Source of the DNA: JADGNZ01 sp963715895 | GTDB lineage: Bacteria > Acidobacteriota > Thermoanaerobaculia > Gp7-AA8 | DNA length: 64,000 nt | NCBI GenBank assembly: GCA_963715895.1 | Contig: OY970284.1 | Coordinates: 2,046,001-2,110,000, forward strand | Reading direction: 5' to 3' | Shown: piece by piece, positions 17,548 to 27,252 of the stretch | Layout: each line of letters begins with the position of its first letter | Position numbering within the stretch: position 1 is the stretch's first letter | Notes under the pieces: generated by a model | Seen by the model: the letters and a program-made list of their open reading frames with translations, nothing else | What the model was told of the DNA's origin: nothing | Database searches by the model: none | Translations under genes and position numbers: made by a program

Positions 17548-17733
17548 TCATCCTGAAGCTGCCGGAGCGCCGAGCGAGCGTAGCGAGTGAGATGCGCGAA
17601 GGACGCTGAAGGATCTCCAGTGGCAGCGCCTGTGGCAGGAGCAGCGAATCTTGAGATCCTTCGCCGTCCTCCACGCATTTCGCTCGCTACGCTCGCTCAG
17701 CGCTTCGGCAGGCTCAGGATGACAGGACTTACA
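17548..17733. repeat. Large REP-like inverted repeat
   Basis: gtcatcctgaagctgccgga at the left and ggcaggctcaggatgacagg at the right are mirror images. Inside are a second pair (gcgagcgtagcgagtgagat against tttcgctcgctacgctcgct) and a third (gaaggatctcca against gagatccttcgcc). It lies between the M28 and diguanylate cyclase genes, which are divergent, so their promoters lie beside or within it. Confidence 0.75.
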
Positions 17734-17775
17734 ACGTAACGCTCCGGCCATTCGGCGCTACCATCATCCTGTCCG

Positions 17776-20721
17776 ATGTCCTCTCGCCGTGCCGCGTTGC
17801 TGCTTTTGCTGGCCGCTCTACCGGCGGTCGGGCGCATTCTTCCTTCGGGAATCCGGCCCTTTCGCACGTATGGCACCGAATCAGGCCTCGGCAATCTGGC
17901 GGCGATGCGGCTGGCGCAGGATGCTGCCGGCTTCCTCTGGGTGGCGACGCAGGACGGCGTCTATCGCTACGACGGCAATCGCTTCACTCGCTTCGGACTC
18001 GACGAGGGGCTTCCGTCGAGCTACGTGCCGAACGTGCAGGCCGCGGCCGATGGAAGCGTATGGGTGATTACCTACGGCGGCGTCGCCCGTTTTGACGGAC
18101 GGCGTTTTGTCGCTGTCCGCGGACCAAAACCTCCGATCAACGCACTTTCTATCGACGATACCAACGACGTCTGGCTGGCCACGCCCGGCGGCATCCTGCG
18201 CGGCAATGCCAGAAAGCCGTTCGTGCCGATAGCGGGATGGCCTAACGAGGAAGCGACGACAGTGTGGTGCGAAAAATCCCCCGCCAACGCCACCTGGGCT
18301 GCCTCGGCGTCACGCATCGGGCGTTTCGCCAGCGGCAACTGGACCTTCTGGCCGAACCCCGGCAGCGAGCGGATCGACGCCATCGTCGTCGACCGGCAGC
18401 GGACGGTCTGGGCGCGCTCGGCGGCGCATCTCTGGGCGAAAGGCGACGCCGACCCGGCATTCCACGACGAGACGCGCGCGCTTCCAGCGACCAGTACGAA
18501 CGGCTATCTCGATCTCGACCGCCGTGGCGATCTCTGGGTGCCGACCGATCGCGGCGTGGCCATTCACGACGATACCGGCTGGCGCGTCATCGGCGCCGCC
18601 GAAGGTCTGCCGACGGATTGGGCGCGCGACGTCCTCGAAGACCGCGAAGGCTCCATCTGGATCGCGAGCCTTGGCGTCCATCGCATGCTCGGCCGTGGCG
18701 AGTTGACGACCTACGACCGCCACTCCGGCCTGCCGAACGCGGTCACCTGGTGCTTTCTCTGGGACCGCGGCCGCCGTTTGCTGGTCGGTACGGACCTCGG
18801 ACTGGCACGTTCCGCTGAAAAGGGATGGGAGACCGTCGCCGGAACGGCCGGCAATCAGATTCGTTCGGTGGTCGAGGAAGCGGACGGCACGCTGTGGATG
18901 GGTGGTAGCCCCGCCGAGGTCTTGCGCGTGGGGGTTGGCGGAGAGGTGCGCAAGTATCCTGCCGCGGGACGAACCGTGCTGAAGATCGTCCGCGATGGTG
19001 ACGGCGTCCTCTGGGTGGCCACGCGCGGCGCAGGGCTGCTGCGCAAGGCACCGAACGACGATCACTTCACGCCGGCCGCCGTGCCGCAAGGCACGCCCGA
19101 CGAGACGTTCCGCTGGCTGATGATCGACTCGCGCGGACGGCTCTGGGCCACCGGCGAACACGGCATCGCCTGCCTCGATCACGGCACGTGGCGGCGCTAC
19201 ACGACCCATGACGGCCTGGCCCACGATCACGCTGCCTACATGATCGAGAGCGCGTCAGGAGATTTCTGGGCCGCGTATTTCGAGCCGCTCGGCATCGTCC
19301 GCTTCTCGATCGACGGCAACGGCGCCATGGCTATCGTCGACCGTCTCGATGCCCGCCGCGGACTTTCGGCGAGCAAGATTTTCATGATCGGCGAAGATGT
19401 GCATCGCCGGCTGTGGATCGGAACCGGCGTCGGCGTCGATCTGGTCAACGGCCCCCTGATCGAGCACCTCGGCATGAGCGATGGACTGGCTGGCGACGAC
19501 GTCGACGCCATGGCCTTCCTGGCCGAGCCCGACGGAGAGGTGTTTCTCGGTACCAGCTCAGGCTTCAGCCACTACGTCCCGCGTCCCGATGCACCGCGCG
19601 GGGAGCCGCCGCCCGTCAGGATCACGTCGTCGATCGTCAGTGCCAAGCACGACTTCTCGGCGACGTTCGCCGCTCTCACATACCTCAAGCAGGATCTGAT
19701 CGAGTATCAAGTCCGACTCCTCGGCCTCGAGGACGAATGGCGCCCCGCGCCGTCGCGCGAAGTGCGTTACGCCATGCTCGCGCCGGGCCACTACCGGTTC
19801 GAGACGCGGGCGCGCTTACGCCCCGGTGCCTGGAGCACGCCGGCGGCGACGGAGTTTACGATCGTGCCGGCTTGGCGGCAGACAGGATGGGCGCGCGTGC
19901 TGGCGCTGTTGCTCATCGCGGCGCTGATCGTCGCCGCCCATCGCGCGCGCGTGGCCATTCTCCGCCACCGCAACCGCGAGCTGGAAGCGATCGTGGCGCA
20001 GCGCACGCACGAGCTGGCCGACGTCAACACCCGCCTGCTCGATCTCAGCGTCACCGACGCGCTGACCGGAATGAAGAACCGGCGTTATCTCGATCTCTGC
20101 ATGCCGGAGTACATGGCCGACGCCTTGCGCCGGCACGAGTCGTCGTCCCGCAATGGGATCGACCCGGCCAGTGCCAACGCCGACCTGCTCTTCTTCCTGC
20201 TCGACCTCGACCGCTTCAAAGAGATCAACGACCGCTTCGGCCACGCTGCCGGCGACCGCGTGCTGGTCGACATTCACGAACTGCTGAAGACAGCCATGCG
20301 CGATACGGATACGCTGGTGCGCTGGGGCGGCGAGGAGTTCCTGCTGATCGCGCGCAACTCCTCGCGTCACGAGGCCGCCGCCATCGCCGAGCGCATCCGC
20401 GGCGTCATCGCCGGCCACGCCTTCATCGTCGGTAAGAGGACGACGTCGCTCCGCCTGACCTGCTCGATCGGCTTCGCGCCGTTCCCCTTTCTGCCAACGG
20501 CCCGCACCCGCTTCGGCTGGCAGGAGGTGCTCGATGCCGCCGACACCTGTCTCTACGCCGCCAAACACGCCGGCCGCAACCGCACCGTCGGCATCCTCGC
20601 CGGCGAGTGCCGCGATCCCGAAACGTTGATCCAGCGGATCCGCCAGTCGCTGCACGACGTCGTCGCCTCAGGGGAAGTGACGCTGGCGACGGGCGGCGAG
20701 ACAAGCGCGATCGCGGTGTGA
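17776..20721 (+). CDS. Beta-propeller sensor diguanylate cyclase
   Basis: The 981-residue protein has a signal peptide, then a two-bladed-wheel type periplasmic sensor made of repeated propeller strands (pattern GFLWVATQDGVYRYDG, LWIGTGVGVDL). A Y_Y_Y-like domain (about 620-700), one transmembrane helix (VLALLLIAALIVAAHRA, about 715), a short coiled coil and a C-terminal GGDEF domain with active-site WGGEEF (about residue 855) follow. It should make cyclic-di-GMP in response to an outside signal. A possible inhibitory RxxD site before GGEEF is not obvious. It is monocistronic; a tandem-repeat array follows. Confidence 0.93.
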   Translation: MSSRRAALLLLLAALPAVGRILPSGIRPFRTYGTESGLGNLAAMRLAQDAAGFLWVATQDGVYRYDGNRFTRFGLDEGLPSSYVPNVQAAADGSVWVITYGGVARFDGRRFVAVRGPKPPINALSIDDTNDVWLATPGGILRGNARKPFVPIAGWPNEEATTVWCEKSPANATWAASASRIGRFASGNWTFWPNPGSERIDAIVVDRQRTVWARSAAHLWAKGDADPAFHDETRALPATSTNGYLDLDRRGDLWVPTDRGVAIHDDTGWRVIGAAEGLPTDWARDVLEDREGSIWIASLGVHRMLGRGELTTYDRHSGLPNAVTWCFLWDRGRRLLVGTDLGLARSAEKGWETVAGTAGNQIRSVVEEADGTLWMGGSPAEVLRVGVGGEVRKYPAAGRTVLKIVRDGDGVLWVATRGAGLLRKAPNDDHFTPAAVPQGTPDETFRWLMIDSRGRLWATGEHGIACLDHGTWRRYTTHDGLAHDHAAYMIESASGDFWAAYFEPLGIVRFSIDGNGAMAIVDRLDARRGLSASKIFMIGEDVHRRLWIGTGVGVDLVNGPLIEHLGMSDGLAGDDVDAMAFLAEPDGEVFLGTSSGFSHYVPRPDAPRGEPPPVRITSSIVSAKHDFSATFAALTYLKQDLIEYQVRLLGLEDEWRPAPSREVRYAMLAPGHYRFETRARLRPGAWSTPAATEFTIVPAWRQTGWARVLALLLIAALIVAAHRARVAILRHRNRELEAIVAQRTHELADVNTRLLDLSVTDALTGMKNRRYLDLCMPEYMADALRRHESSSRNGIDPASANADLLFFLLDLDRFKEINDRFGHAAGDRVLVDIHELLKTAMRDTDTLVRWGGEEFLLIARNSSRHEAAAIAERIRGVIAGHAFIVGKRTTSLRLTCSIGFAPFPFLPTARTRFGWQEVLDAADTCLYAAKHAGRNRTVGILAGECRDPETLIQRIRQSLHDVVASGEVTLATGGETSAIAV

Positions 20722-20726
20722 GTCGG

Positions 20727-21094
20727 GGTTGCGGGGTCGCGCGGTTACGCGGTCTCGCGGGGAAGCAACACCGTAGTGCCTCCGAGAGTGCGTTAACTGC
20801 CTCCGGAAGCCTGTTAACTGCCTCCGAGAGGCTATTAACTGCCTCCGAGAGGCTATTAACTGCCTCCGAGAGGCTATTAACTGCCTCCGAGAGGCTATTA
20901 ACTGCCTCCGGGAGGCTATTAACTGCCTCCGAGAGGCTATTAACTGCCTCCGGGAGGCTATTAACTGCCTCCGAGAGGCTATTAACTGCCTCCGGGAGGC
21001 TACTAACTGCCTCCGGGAGGCTATTAACTGCCTCGGGGAGGCTATTTACTGCCCCAACCCGCGAGACCCCGCAACCGCGAGACCGCGCAACCCG
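20727..21094. repeat. Thirteen-copy 21-bp tandem array nested in a palindrome
   Basis: From about 20775 to 21052 the unit ctgcctccgagaggctatta repeats with 21-bp period, about 13 copies. Inner copies are identical apart from an alternating a/g (ccgagagg or ccgggagg), while the first two and last are diverged. Each unit has a small hairpin GCCTC-cga-GAGGC. The array is bracketed by mirrored words (ggttgcggggtcgcgcggtt at 20728; aaccgcgagaccgcgcaacc near 21075) of the same family as 63155-63200. All frames stay open but no start signal is seen. This is the whole content of the gap. Confidence 0.9.
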
Positions 21095-22759
21095 TCACGG
21101 CTCATTCCCACTCAGCCGTGTCTCCCACCTCTCATTGCTCACCCGCCAATCCTCTCCGCGATGCACCAGTTGGTACGTCCACGTCTCGTAGACGCCGCTG
21201 GCGATCGGTCCACGGAGCTCGACGGTGGCGGCGTCGTCTTTCGCATAGCCGCGGACCAGCTTCGGATGGACGGGCCGTGAGGACTTCCAGAGCTTGAAGT
21301 CGACATCGTTGAACTCTTTGAATATCGACCACTTCTTCATCGCCTCGAGATCTTCCTGCTGGATGGCCTCCAGCCACGCCAGAGCCGCGCGCACCGGAGG
21401 ATCGTTCTCGCGCAGCACCTGCCCCTCCGTCTCGGTGACCGTGTCGTCTTTCGCCCCCGCGTCGCGCAGGATGCGCACAACGTCCATCTTTTCTCCGTCG
21501 AGAGCCTGGGTCAGGGCCGTGGAGTGCCACTTGGTGCTGACCGCGTCGAGCTTCGCGCCGGCGTTGATCAGAGCGCGGACGATGTCGGCGCGGCCGGCGG
21601 CCGACTGCATCATCAGCACCGTCTGCCCCTCGGAATCCGCGGCGTTCACGTCGGCGCCGTGCGCGATCAGCCAGCGTGCCATGGCCGTGTCCTGGGCCAT
21701 GGCCAGCGGCGTGCGGCGACTGCTGTCGCGCACGTCGATGCCGGTGCCGTTGTTCATCAGCTTCTCCGCCGCGGCGATGTTGCCGCCGCTCACGGCCTCG
21801 TGCATCTCGTCGCGGTGGATGGAATGCCTCGCGATCGGTGTATCGGCCCAGATCTTCGATTTGCCCGCGGCCACCTGCAGCAGCGTGTAGACCGCGCCGT
21901 TGACGAGCGCGGCGACGATGAGACATCCGACGAGATTGGCGATGCACTTGCCCCACAGACCCTTCACCACCTTCTGCGGATCGCCTTGCAACAGACGGAT
22001 CACCCCTCCCGCCGGCGGGGTGAGGCCGTGCTTCTCCGCCGACCAGCGGCCGATGGCGCAGACCTGATCACCCGGCGCGACGATCTGCTCGTCCAGATGC
22101 TTGTCGGTCAGGTCGCGATCCTCGGTCATCTTCCAGTCCTTGCGGAATTGCCCGTCGTCGTCGGTCAGCAGCTCTTTGACTTCGTGATAGATCGTGCCGG
22201 GGTGGAATCCCTCCATGTTTGTCAGAGGCGTCGACTCGAGGTATGCGGCGGCGTTTCTCCGCCCTTCCTCGGTATCGAAGCTTGTCTTCGGGAAGCCTTC
22301 CAGCAGCGGAAACCCGAGGAGGCTGATCGAGCCGTGCGGTGAATCGATCGCGCTCGGGACGAGCGCGAAGCCGGAGTAGTCCTGCACGGTCGTCGAATCG
22401 TGCCGGGTCTGAGATATGTGATTGATGTCGTAGCTGTAGAGGACAGCCGCCGTCCCGCTGAATGGAGCGCGCAGTGAGGATCCCAGCGCGCGGATGTGAC
22501 CGACGACCGTAACGGTCGCGCCGTCTTCGAATTGTTCCCCGCCGTAGGCGCCGAACGACGACTCTCTCGTCACGCGTGAGGCATCGCGTGCCGCCCCTAT
22601 CGCCCCCTGCAATGTACCGATGGAGACCCACATGAAAAAGCTGGCGATGCCGGTGGCCCACCAGAACGCCGGCGGCTCGACGTGCCCGTGCAGCACGTAC
22701 CAGTAACCGCCGAAACATGCGCCGAGGATCAGGAGACTGAGGAAGCAACCGCGTTTCAT
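21095..22759 (-). CDS. Membrane protein with GIDE-like and ankyrin-repeat regions
   Basis: The 554-residue protein has two N-terminal membrane helices (SLLILGACFGGYWYVLHG; ATGIASFFMWVSIG). A region resembling the GIDE/BAM domain follows (VVGHIRALGSSLRAPFSG, TAAVLYSYDI), a third membrane helix around residue 278, and then three or four ankyrin repeats (DSSRRTPLAMAQD, DSEGQTVLMMQSAAGRADIV, STALTQALDGEKMDVV). The C-terminal part looks like an NTF2-type accessory domain. Ankyrin repeats bind proteins; no enzyme motif is seen. It stands alone and ends inside the repeat-rich gap. Confidence 0.75.
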   Translation of the reverse strand: MKRGCFLSLLILGACFGGYWYVLHGHVEPPAFWWATGIASFFMWVSIGTLQGAIGAARDASRVTRESSFGAYGGEQFEDGATVTVVGHIRALGSSLRAPFSGTAAVLYSYDINHISQTRHDSTTVQDYSGFALVPSAIDSPHGSISLLGFPLLEGFPKTSFDTEEGRRNAAAYLESTPLTNMEGFHPGTIYHEVKELLTDDDGQFRKDWKMTEDRDLTDKHLDEQIVAPGDQVCAIGRWSAEKHGLTPPAGGVIRLLQGDPQKVVKGLWGKCIANLVGCLIVAALVNGAVYTLLQVAAGKSKIWADTPIARHSIHRDEMHEAVSGGNIAAAEKLMNNGTGIDVRDSSRRTPLAMAQDTAMARWLIAHGADVNAADSEGQTVLMMQSAAGRADIVRALINAGAKLDAVSTKWHSTALTQALDGEKMDVVRILRDAGAKDDTVTETEGQVLRENDPPVRAALAWLEAIQQEDLEAMKKWSIFKEFNDVDFKLWKSSRPVHPKLVRGYAKDDAATVELRGPIASGVYETWTYQLVHRGEDWRVSNERWETRLSGNEP

Positions 22760-22769
22760 GGGGGTATCG

Positions 22770-22905
22770 TAACTGCGCTACGCGCGTTGTCGGTTATCGG
22801 TTGATTGCGCTGCGCGCGTTATCGGTTATCGGTTATCGGTTGGTTTCGGCTTGACGGCGTGGTTCCGCGCATTGTCCTCTCTGCCAACCGACAACCGACA
22901 ACCGT
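22770..22905. repeat. Heptamer-word palindrome upstream of the symporter gene
   Basis: The words cggttatcggtt and gttatcggttatcggttgg on the left (22788-22845) face ccaaccgacaaccgacaacc on the right (22878-22900). It is the same family as 446-536. It lies between two divergent genes and therefore within or beside their promoters. Confidence 0.7.
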
Positions 22906-22941
22906 TGTACTCAGCAGTCTCGTCCCTTACACTCCTTCCAC

Positions 22942-24342
22942 ATGGCACTTCCGAAAGTCTCTCTCACGCAGAAGATCTTCATCGGTCTGGTGATCGGTGT
23001 GCTCATCGGCTGGCTCTGGCCGGAGTACGGAACGGCGTTACGGCCGCTGTCGATCCTCTTTCTCAATCTGATCAAGTCGATCATCGCCCCGCTGATCTTC
23101 GCCACGCTGGTCATCGGCATCGCCGGCACCGGCGACATCCGCCAGGTCGGCCGCATCGGCTTCAAGGCACTCCTCTACTTCGAGATCGTGACGACCTTCG
23201 CCCTCTTCATCGGTCTCGGCGCCGTCAATCTGACCAAGCCGGGCCTCGGCGTATCGCTGGCCGGCGTGCACACGGAAGTCAACAAGGCGGTCCTGGCCGA
23301 TCAGGCTTCGAAGCTGGCGAAGGAAGCAAATGACGCCGTGGCCCGAGGCGATAACGCCACTGCCGCGGCGAAAGCATCGCAGGCGGCCGATGCGGTAGGG
23401 AAGGGGCTGACCGCCCCCGACCCGCCGGCCAGGCAGCAGAAATTCGGCGAGCTTCTTGCCCACCTCGCGCCGGTCTCGATCATCAAGGCCATGGCTGACG
23501 GCGACGTGTTGCAGATCGTCGTCTTCTCCGTCCTGTTCGCCCTGGCGGTGACCTCGATCGGCGAAAAGGCGCGGCCGGTCATTCAATGGTGCGAGTCGCT
23601 GGCCGACATCATGTTCCGCTTCACCGAGTTCGTGATGAAGTTCGCGCCGATCGGCGTCGGCGCCGCCATGGCCAACACCATAGGCCATTCCGGTCTCGGG
23701 GTCCTCCGGAACCTCGGCATGCTCGTTCTTACGCTGTACGGCGCGCTGGTCGTCTTCCTCGTCTGCATCCTGCTGCCGGTGGCCCTGCTTTTCCGCGTGC
23801 CACTGCGCGATTTCTTCCGTGCCGTAAAAGTCCCAGCCACCATCGCCTTCGCCACCACCTCATCGGAATCGGCGCTGCCGAAGGCGATGGAGAACATGGA
23901 GCGCCTCGGCGTACCTCGCCGCATCGTCGGCTTCGTCCTTCCGACCGGCTACAGCTTCAACCTCGATGGCACCACTCTCTATCTGGCCCTCGCCTCCATC
24001 TTCGTGGCCCAGGCCGCGGGCGTGCATCTCACCTGGACGCAGCAGATCGTCATGCTGCTGACGTTGATGCTGACCTCCAAAGGCGTTGCCGGGGTCCCGC
24101 GTGCCTCACTGGTCATCCTCCTCGGCACGCTGGCATCGTTCAATCTCCCCGCCGAGGGCGTCATTGTGATTCTCGGTGTGGACGAATTGATGGACATGGG
24201 CCGGACCTGCGTGAACGTCATCGGCAACTGCCTGGCCACGGTGGTCGTGGCGCGGTGGGAAGGGGCCTTCCGCACGAACGAGTGGATCGCTGAGGAAGCG
24301 GAGCTGGAGCAGGTGACCGGGCTGCCTGCGATCGCCGGGTGA
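22942..24342 (+). CDS. Dicarboxylate/amino acid:cation symporter (DAACS, GltP/DctA-like)
   Basis: The 466-residue protein has the typical eight-helix plus two-hairpin pattern. Hairpin 1 carries the serine-rich FATTSSESALPKAMENM (about residue 310) and TM7 the LPTGYSFNLDGTTLYLALAS motif (NMDGT counterpart NLDGT), both forming the substrate and sodium sites. Hairpin 2 is SKGVAGVPRASLVIL. Between TM3 and TM4 there is an unusual insertion of about 60 mostly Ala/Lys/Asp residues (about 110-170), longer than in GltPh. Substrates are likely succinate/fumarate or glutamate/aspartate. A lipoprotein gene follows by 4 bp. Confidence 0.93.
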   Translation: MALPKVSLTQKIFIGLVIGVLIGWLWPEYGTALRPLSILFLNLIKSIIAPLIFATLVIGIAGTGDIRQVGRIGFKALLYFEIVTTFALFIGLGAVNLTKPGLGVSLAGVHTEVNKAVLADQASKLAKEANDAVARGDNATAAAKASQAADAVGKGLTAPDPPARQQKFGELLAHLAPVSIIKAMADGDVLQIVVFSVLFALAVTSIGEKARPVIQWCESLADIMFRFTEFVMKFAPIGVGAAMANTIGHSGLGVLRNLGMLVLTLYGALVVFLVCILLPVALLFRVPLRDFFRAVKVPATIAFATTSSESALPKAMENMERLGVPRRIVGFVLPTGYSFNLDGTTLYLALASIFVAQAAGVHLTWTQQIVMLLTLMLTSKGVAGVPRASLVILLGTLASFNLPAEGVIVILGVDELMDMGRTCVNVIGNCLATVVVARWEGAFRTNEWIAEEAELEQVTGLPAIAG

Positions 24343-24346
24343 TGCG

Positions 24347-24781
24347 ATGCGACGGGCCATTCTGATCCTGCTTCTTCTCGCTGGCTGCGCGTCGGACGCG
24401 CCGGACGATCCGAACGCCCCGAAGATCACGCTGCATCTGGAGCAATACGAGTCAGCGCCGAACGCCTACACGTTCAGCGGACCGGTGAACGTGCAGTTCT
24501 CCCTGTCGGTGGCGAATACGACCACCCAGCCGGTGAAGCTCAACCGGATCGAGATCCGGACCATTGGCTCCGGCGCCTACACGATCCGTTCGACGTCCAC
24601 GAACATCAACGTCGACGTCGCCCCCGGCCAGGCCCGGACGCTGCCGCTCGCGATCTGGGGCTACTCCCGCGGCGGACAGCTCACCTCGACGGAACCGGTG
24701 ACCGTTCGCGCCACCGCCTACTTCACCGGGCCATCCGGCGCCTTCGTCCGCCTCTTTAGCGAATACTTTACGCCGCAGTGA
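24347..24781 (+). CDS. Small lipoprotein of unknown function
   Basis: The 144-residue protein begins MRRAILILLLLAGC, a clear lipoprotein signal with lipobox LAGC. The rest is beta-rich, with a pattern of NTTTQPVKLNRIEI and ARTLPLAIWGYS suggesting an immunoglobulin-like or late-embryogenesis-type fold. It starts 4 bp after the symporter stop, so it is co-transcribed. No function can be assigned. Confidence 0.75.
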   Translation: MRRAILILLLLAGCASDAPDDPNAPKITLHLEQYESAPNAYTFSGPVNVQFSLSVANTTTQPVKLNRIEIRTIGSGAYTIRSTSTNINVDVAPGQARTLPLAIWGYSRGGQLTSTEPVTVRATAYFTGPSGAFVRLFSEYFTPQ

Positions 24782-24832
24782 GGGACGATTTCGAAGCGCT
24801 CCGCTTACAAATCTGTTGACCAGCTCCGCAGT

Positions 24833-27241
24833 TCATTCCGATCGCAGTGCATCCGCCGGCGTCACGGCGGCGGCGCGGCGAGCGGGGAGGGCAGTGGCCA
24901 CGAACACGCTGACGAGCGCGAGGGCGACGGCCGCGGCGAAGACGAGCGGGTCGGTCGCGCTGATCTTGTACAGGAACGGCGCGACGAACCGGGTGAGCCA
25001 CAAGGCACCGATGGCGCCGAGCGCCGCGCCGATGAAGGCAGCGGCCATTCCGCGCCGGACGAAGAGGAGCACAACGTCGCGCGTCTGCGCGCCCAAAGCC
25101 ACGCGGATGCCGATCTCGCGGCGGCGCTGCTCGATCCAGAACGACGTGACGCCATAGACGCCGCTGGCGACGAGGATGAGCGCCAGCAGCGCGAAGAGAC
25201 GGATGAGCGTCGAGCGCAAGTGCGCACCGGCGAAGCGGTCGTCGATCATCGATTCATAAGTCCGCATCTTGACCGGTACGACCGGACTGATTGCGTATAC
25301 GGCCTGCTTCACCGGTTGCTCGACGGCGGCGATCGGAAGCGGCGTACGCAGCGCGATGGTCAAATTAGCCGGTTCCGATGGATGCTGAAAATACGGCAGG
25401 TAGAGCTCCGGGACGATCTCGGTGCCGGAGCGAACGTCCTCGACGATGCCGACGATCGTAATCCAGTCGGGCGCTCCGGCGAGAAAGTGCTTCTGGCTTT
25501 CCTCGTCGAGGCCAGGCGTGGCAATGCGCGCGCCGATCGGATCGCGGTTTGGCCAATACCGTTGCGCCGTGGTCCGGCTGATCACGGCGACGTTGATTCC
25601 TCCGCGATCGGCCGTCTGGAACCCGCGGCCGCGAAGAATCGGCACGCCCATCGTTTGGAGATACGTCTCATTGACCATTTGCCATGACGCCGGCAGCCTG
25701 TTCGCCTCGTCCATGGAACGACCCTCGGCCACGATCGAGGCGCGGCCCTTCTCGCGATTCAGAGGCAGATCGGTCGATGCAGCCACTCCCTTCGATCCCG
25801 GCAAGCTGGAGAGGTGATCGAGGAGCTGGTCGTAATACCCGACCCAGTTATTCCGCAGCGCCTCCGGCACATCGGCGGTGATGACGAGCATCTGATGAGG
25901 CTGGAAACCCAGAGGCTCGCCGGTGAGCCGCAGCAGGCTCCGCGTCATCAGCCCGGCAGGGACGAGCAGAAGAACGGACAGGATGACTTCGGCCGTAACG
26001 AGGTGGTGGCGGAGCAGATCGCGCGATGCGCGCTGCGACGACGCCTGGCGCGTGAGCGCGCCAAGATTTCCGCGCGTCAGCCGCAGCGCGGGCGCGAGGC
26101 CGAAGAGCAGCGCAATCAGCACCGAAGCAGCGAGGGCGAAGAGAATTACGGTGATGTTGAGCAGCGGCAGCTCCCCGACCATCGTTCGCACCGGCGGGTA
26201 GCGAAGCAAGGCGCGTGTGCCGAGCACGGCGATGATCAACCCTGCCGTCGCGCCCAAGAGCGCCAGCACCACGCTTTCGGTGAGGAGTTGCCGCATGATT
26301 CTTCCCGGCGTCGCCCCCAGGGCCGAGCGCATTGCCACCTCGCCGGCGCGCGCACGCTCGCGCGAGAGCAGCAACGTGGCCGTGTTGGCGCAGGCGATCA
26401 GCAGGACAAAACTGGCCAGAGCAAAGAGAAGCCACAGCGTGACGCGCATCGCGCTGCCAGTCAGCTCCTCCCGCAACGGCATCATGCTGGCGCCGCTCAC
26501 CGTCTGATCGTGATTGGCTTGGGCGTCCGCGGCTGCGACCGCGCGCAGCTCCGCGAGCGCGGCGCGCGGCTCGACGCCGGGTTTTATCCGCCCGATCACA
26601 TGGTATTTCCGCGCGGTGCGGCTGCTCTCTTTCTGGGTCCCGTCGAGAGGGACCCACGCTTGCGGATTCCACGGAAAATTCATCTTTCGCGGCATCACAC
26701 CGGCGATGGTGTAGGAATGTCCTTTGATGTGGATGGCCGTTCCCAGCGCGTCGCGGCGCGCTCCGAAGCGCTCTCGCCACAATGACTCGCTGATCACCGC
26801 CGGGGGCAAGCCATCCGCGGGCAGCATCTCCTGGTCGAACGTCCGCCCCGCGATCGGGGACAGGCCGAGAAGCGGGAAAAATCCGCGACTAACGGTTGCG
26901 ACTACGATGCGCTGCGGTTCTCCGCCTCCTCCGACCAGGTCGCCGCTCCCGCCTTGATAGAGTGCCATGCTTTGGAAGCTCGACATCGTTCGCCGCCAGT
27001 CGTCGAACTCGGGCCAGGACAATCCGACCGGTGTACCGTCGGTGAGCGTGCGACTGAGGGAGACGATTCTGCCGGCGTCCTGAAACGGCAACGGCCGCAG
27101 CAGAACGGCGTACAGGATCGAAAAGACTGTCGTATTCGCACCGATGCCGACGGCAAGCGTGGCGATGGCAATGGCCGTGAACGCCGGGATGCGGCGCAAC
27201 GCGCGCAACGCGAAGCGGACGTCGTGAGCGAAGTCTTCCAT
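24833..27241 (-). CDS. FtsX/MacB-like permease, acidobacterial duplicated orphan permease type
   Basis: The 802-residue protein begins with the conserved DVRFALRALRRIPAFTAIA and GIGANTTVFSILYAVLLRPL (TM1). A MacB periplasmic core domain, FtsX transmembrane blocks around residues 275-430 and 680-790, and a second periplasmic domain between them follow. The two halves are internal duplicates, the hallmark of this permease family in Acidobacteriota. Here it is not orphan: an ATPase gene lies 11 bp upstream and an adaptor gene beyond it. Together they form a MacAB-like export set directly divergent from the lanthipeptide operon. No frameshift is seen. Confidence 0.9.
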   Translation of the reverse strand: MEDFAHDVRFALRALRRIPAFTAIAIATLAVGIGANTTVFSILYAVLLRPLPFQDAGRIVSLSRTLTDGTPVGLSWPEFDDWRRTMSSFQSMALYQGGSGDLVGGGGEPQRIVVATVSRGFFPLLGLSPIAGRTFDQEMLPADGLPPAVISESLWRERFGARRDALGTAIHIKGHSYTIAGVMPRKMNFPWNPQAWVPLDGTQKESSRTARKYHVIGRIKPGVEPRAALAELRAVAAADAQANHDQTVSGASMMPLREELTGSAMRVTLWLLFALASFVLLIACANTATLLLSRERARAGEVAMRSALGATPGRIMRQLLTESVVLALLGATAGLIIAVLGTRALLRYPPVRTMVGELPLLNITVILFALAASVLIALLFGLAPALRLTRGNLGALTRQASSQRASRDLLRHHLVTAEVILSVLLLVPAGLMTRSLLRLTGEPLGFQPHQMLVITADVPEALRNNWVGYYDQLLDHLSSLPGSKGVAASTDLPLNREKGRASIVAEGRSMDEANRLPASWQMVNETYLQTMGVPILRGRGFQTADRGGINVAVISRTTAQRYWPNRDPIGARIATPGLDEESQKHFLAGAPDWITIVGIVEDVRSGTEIVPELYLPYFQHPSEPANLTIALRTPLPIAAVEQPVKQAVYAISPVVPVKMRTYESMIDDRFAGAHLRSTLIRLFALLALILVASGVYGVTSFWIEQRRREIGIRVALGAQTRDVVLLFVRRGMAAAFIGAALGAIGALWLTRFVAPFLYKISATDPLVFAAAVALALVSVFVATALPARRAAAVTPADALRSE

Positions 27242-27252
27242 GATCGGCGCGC

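Noticed and set aside
20607..21191. 194-codon frame with heptad peptide repeat (LLTASER)
   Set aside because: It starts inside the diguanylate cyclase gene and reads the tandem DNA repeat; periodicity is explained by the 21-bp unit.
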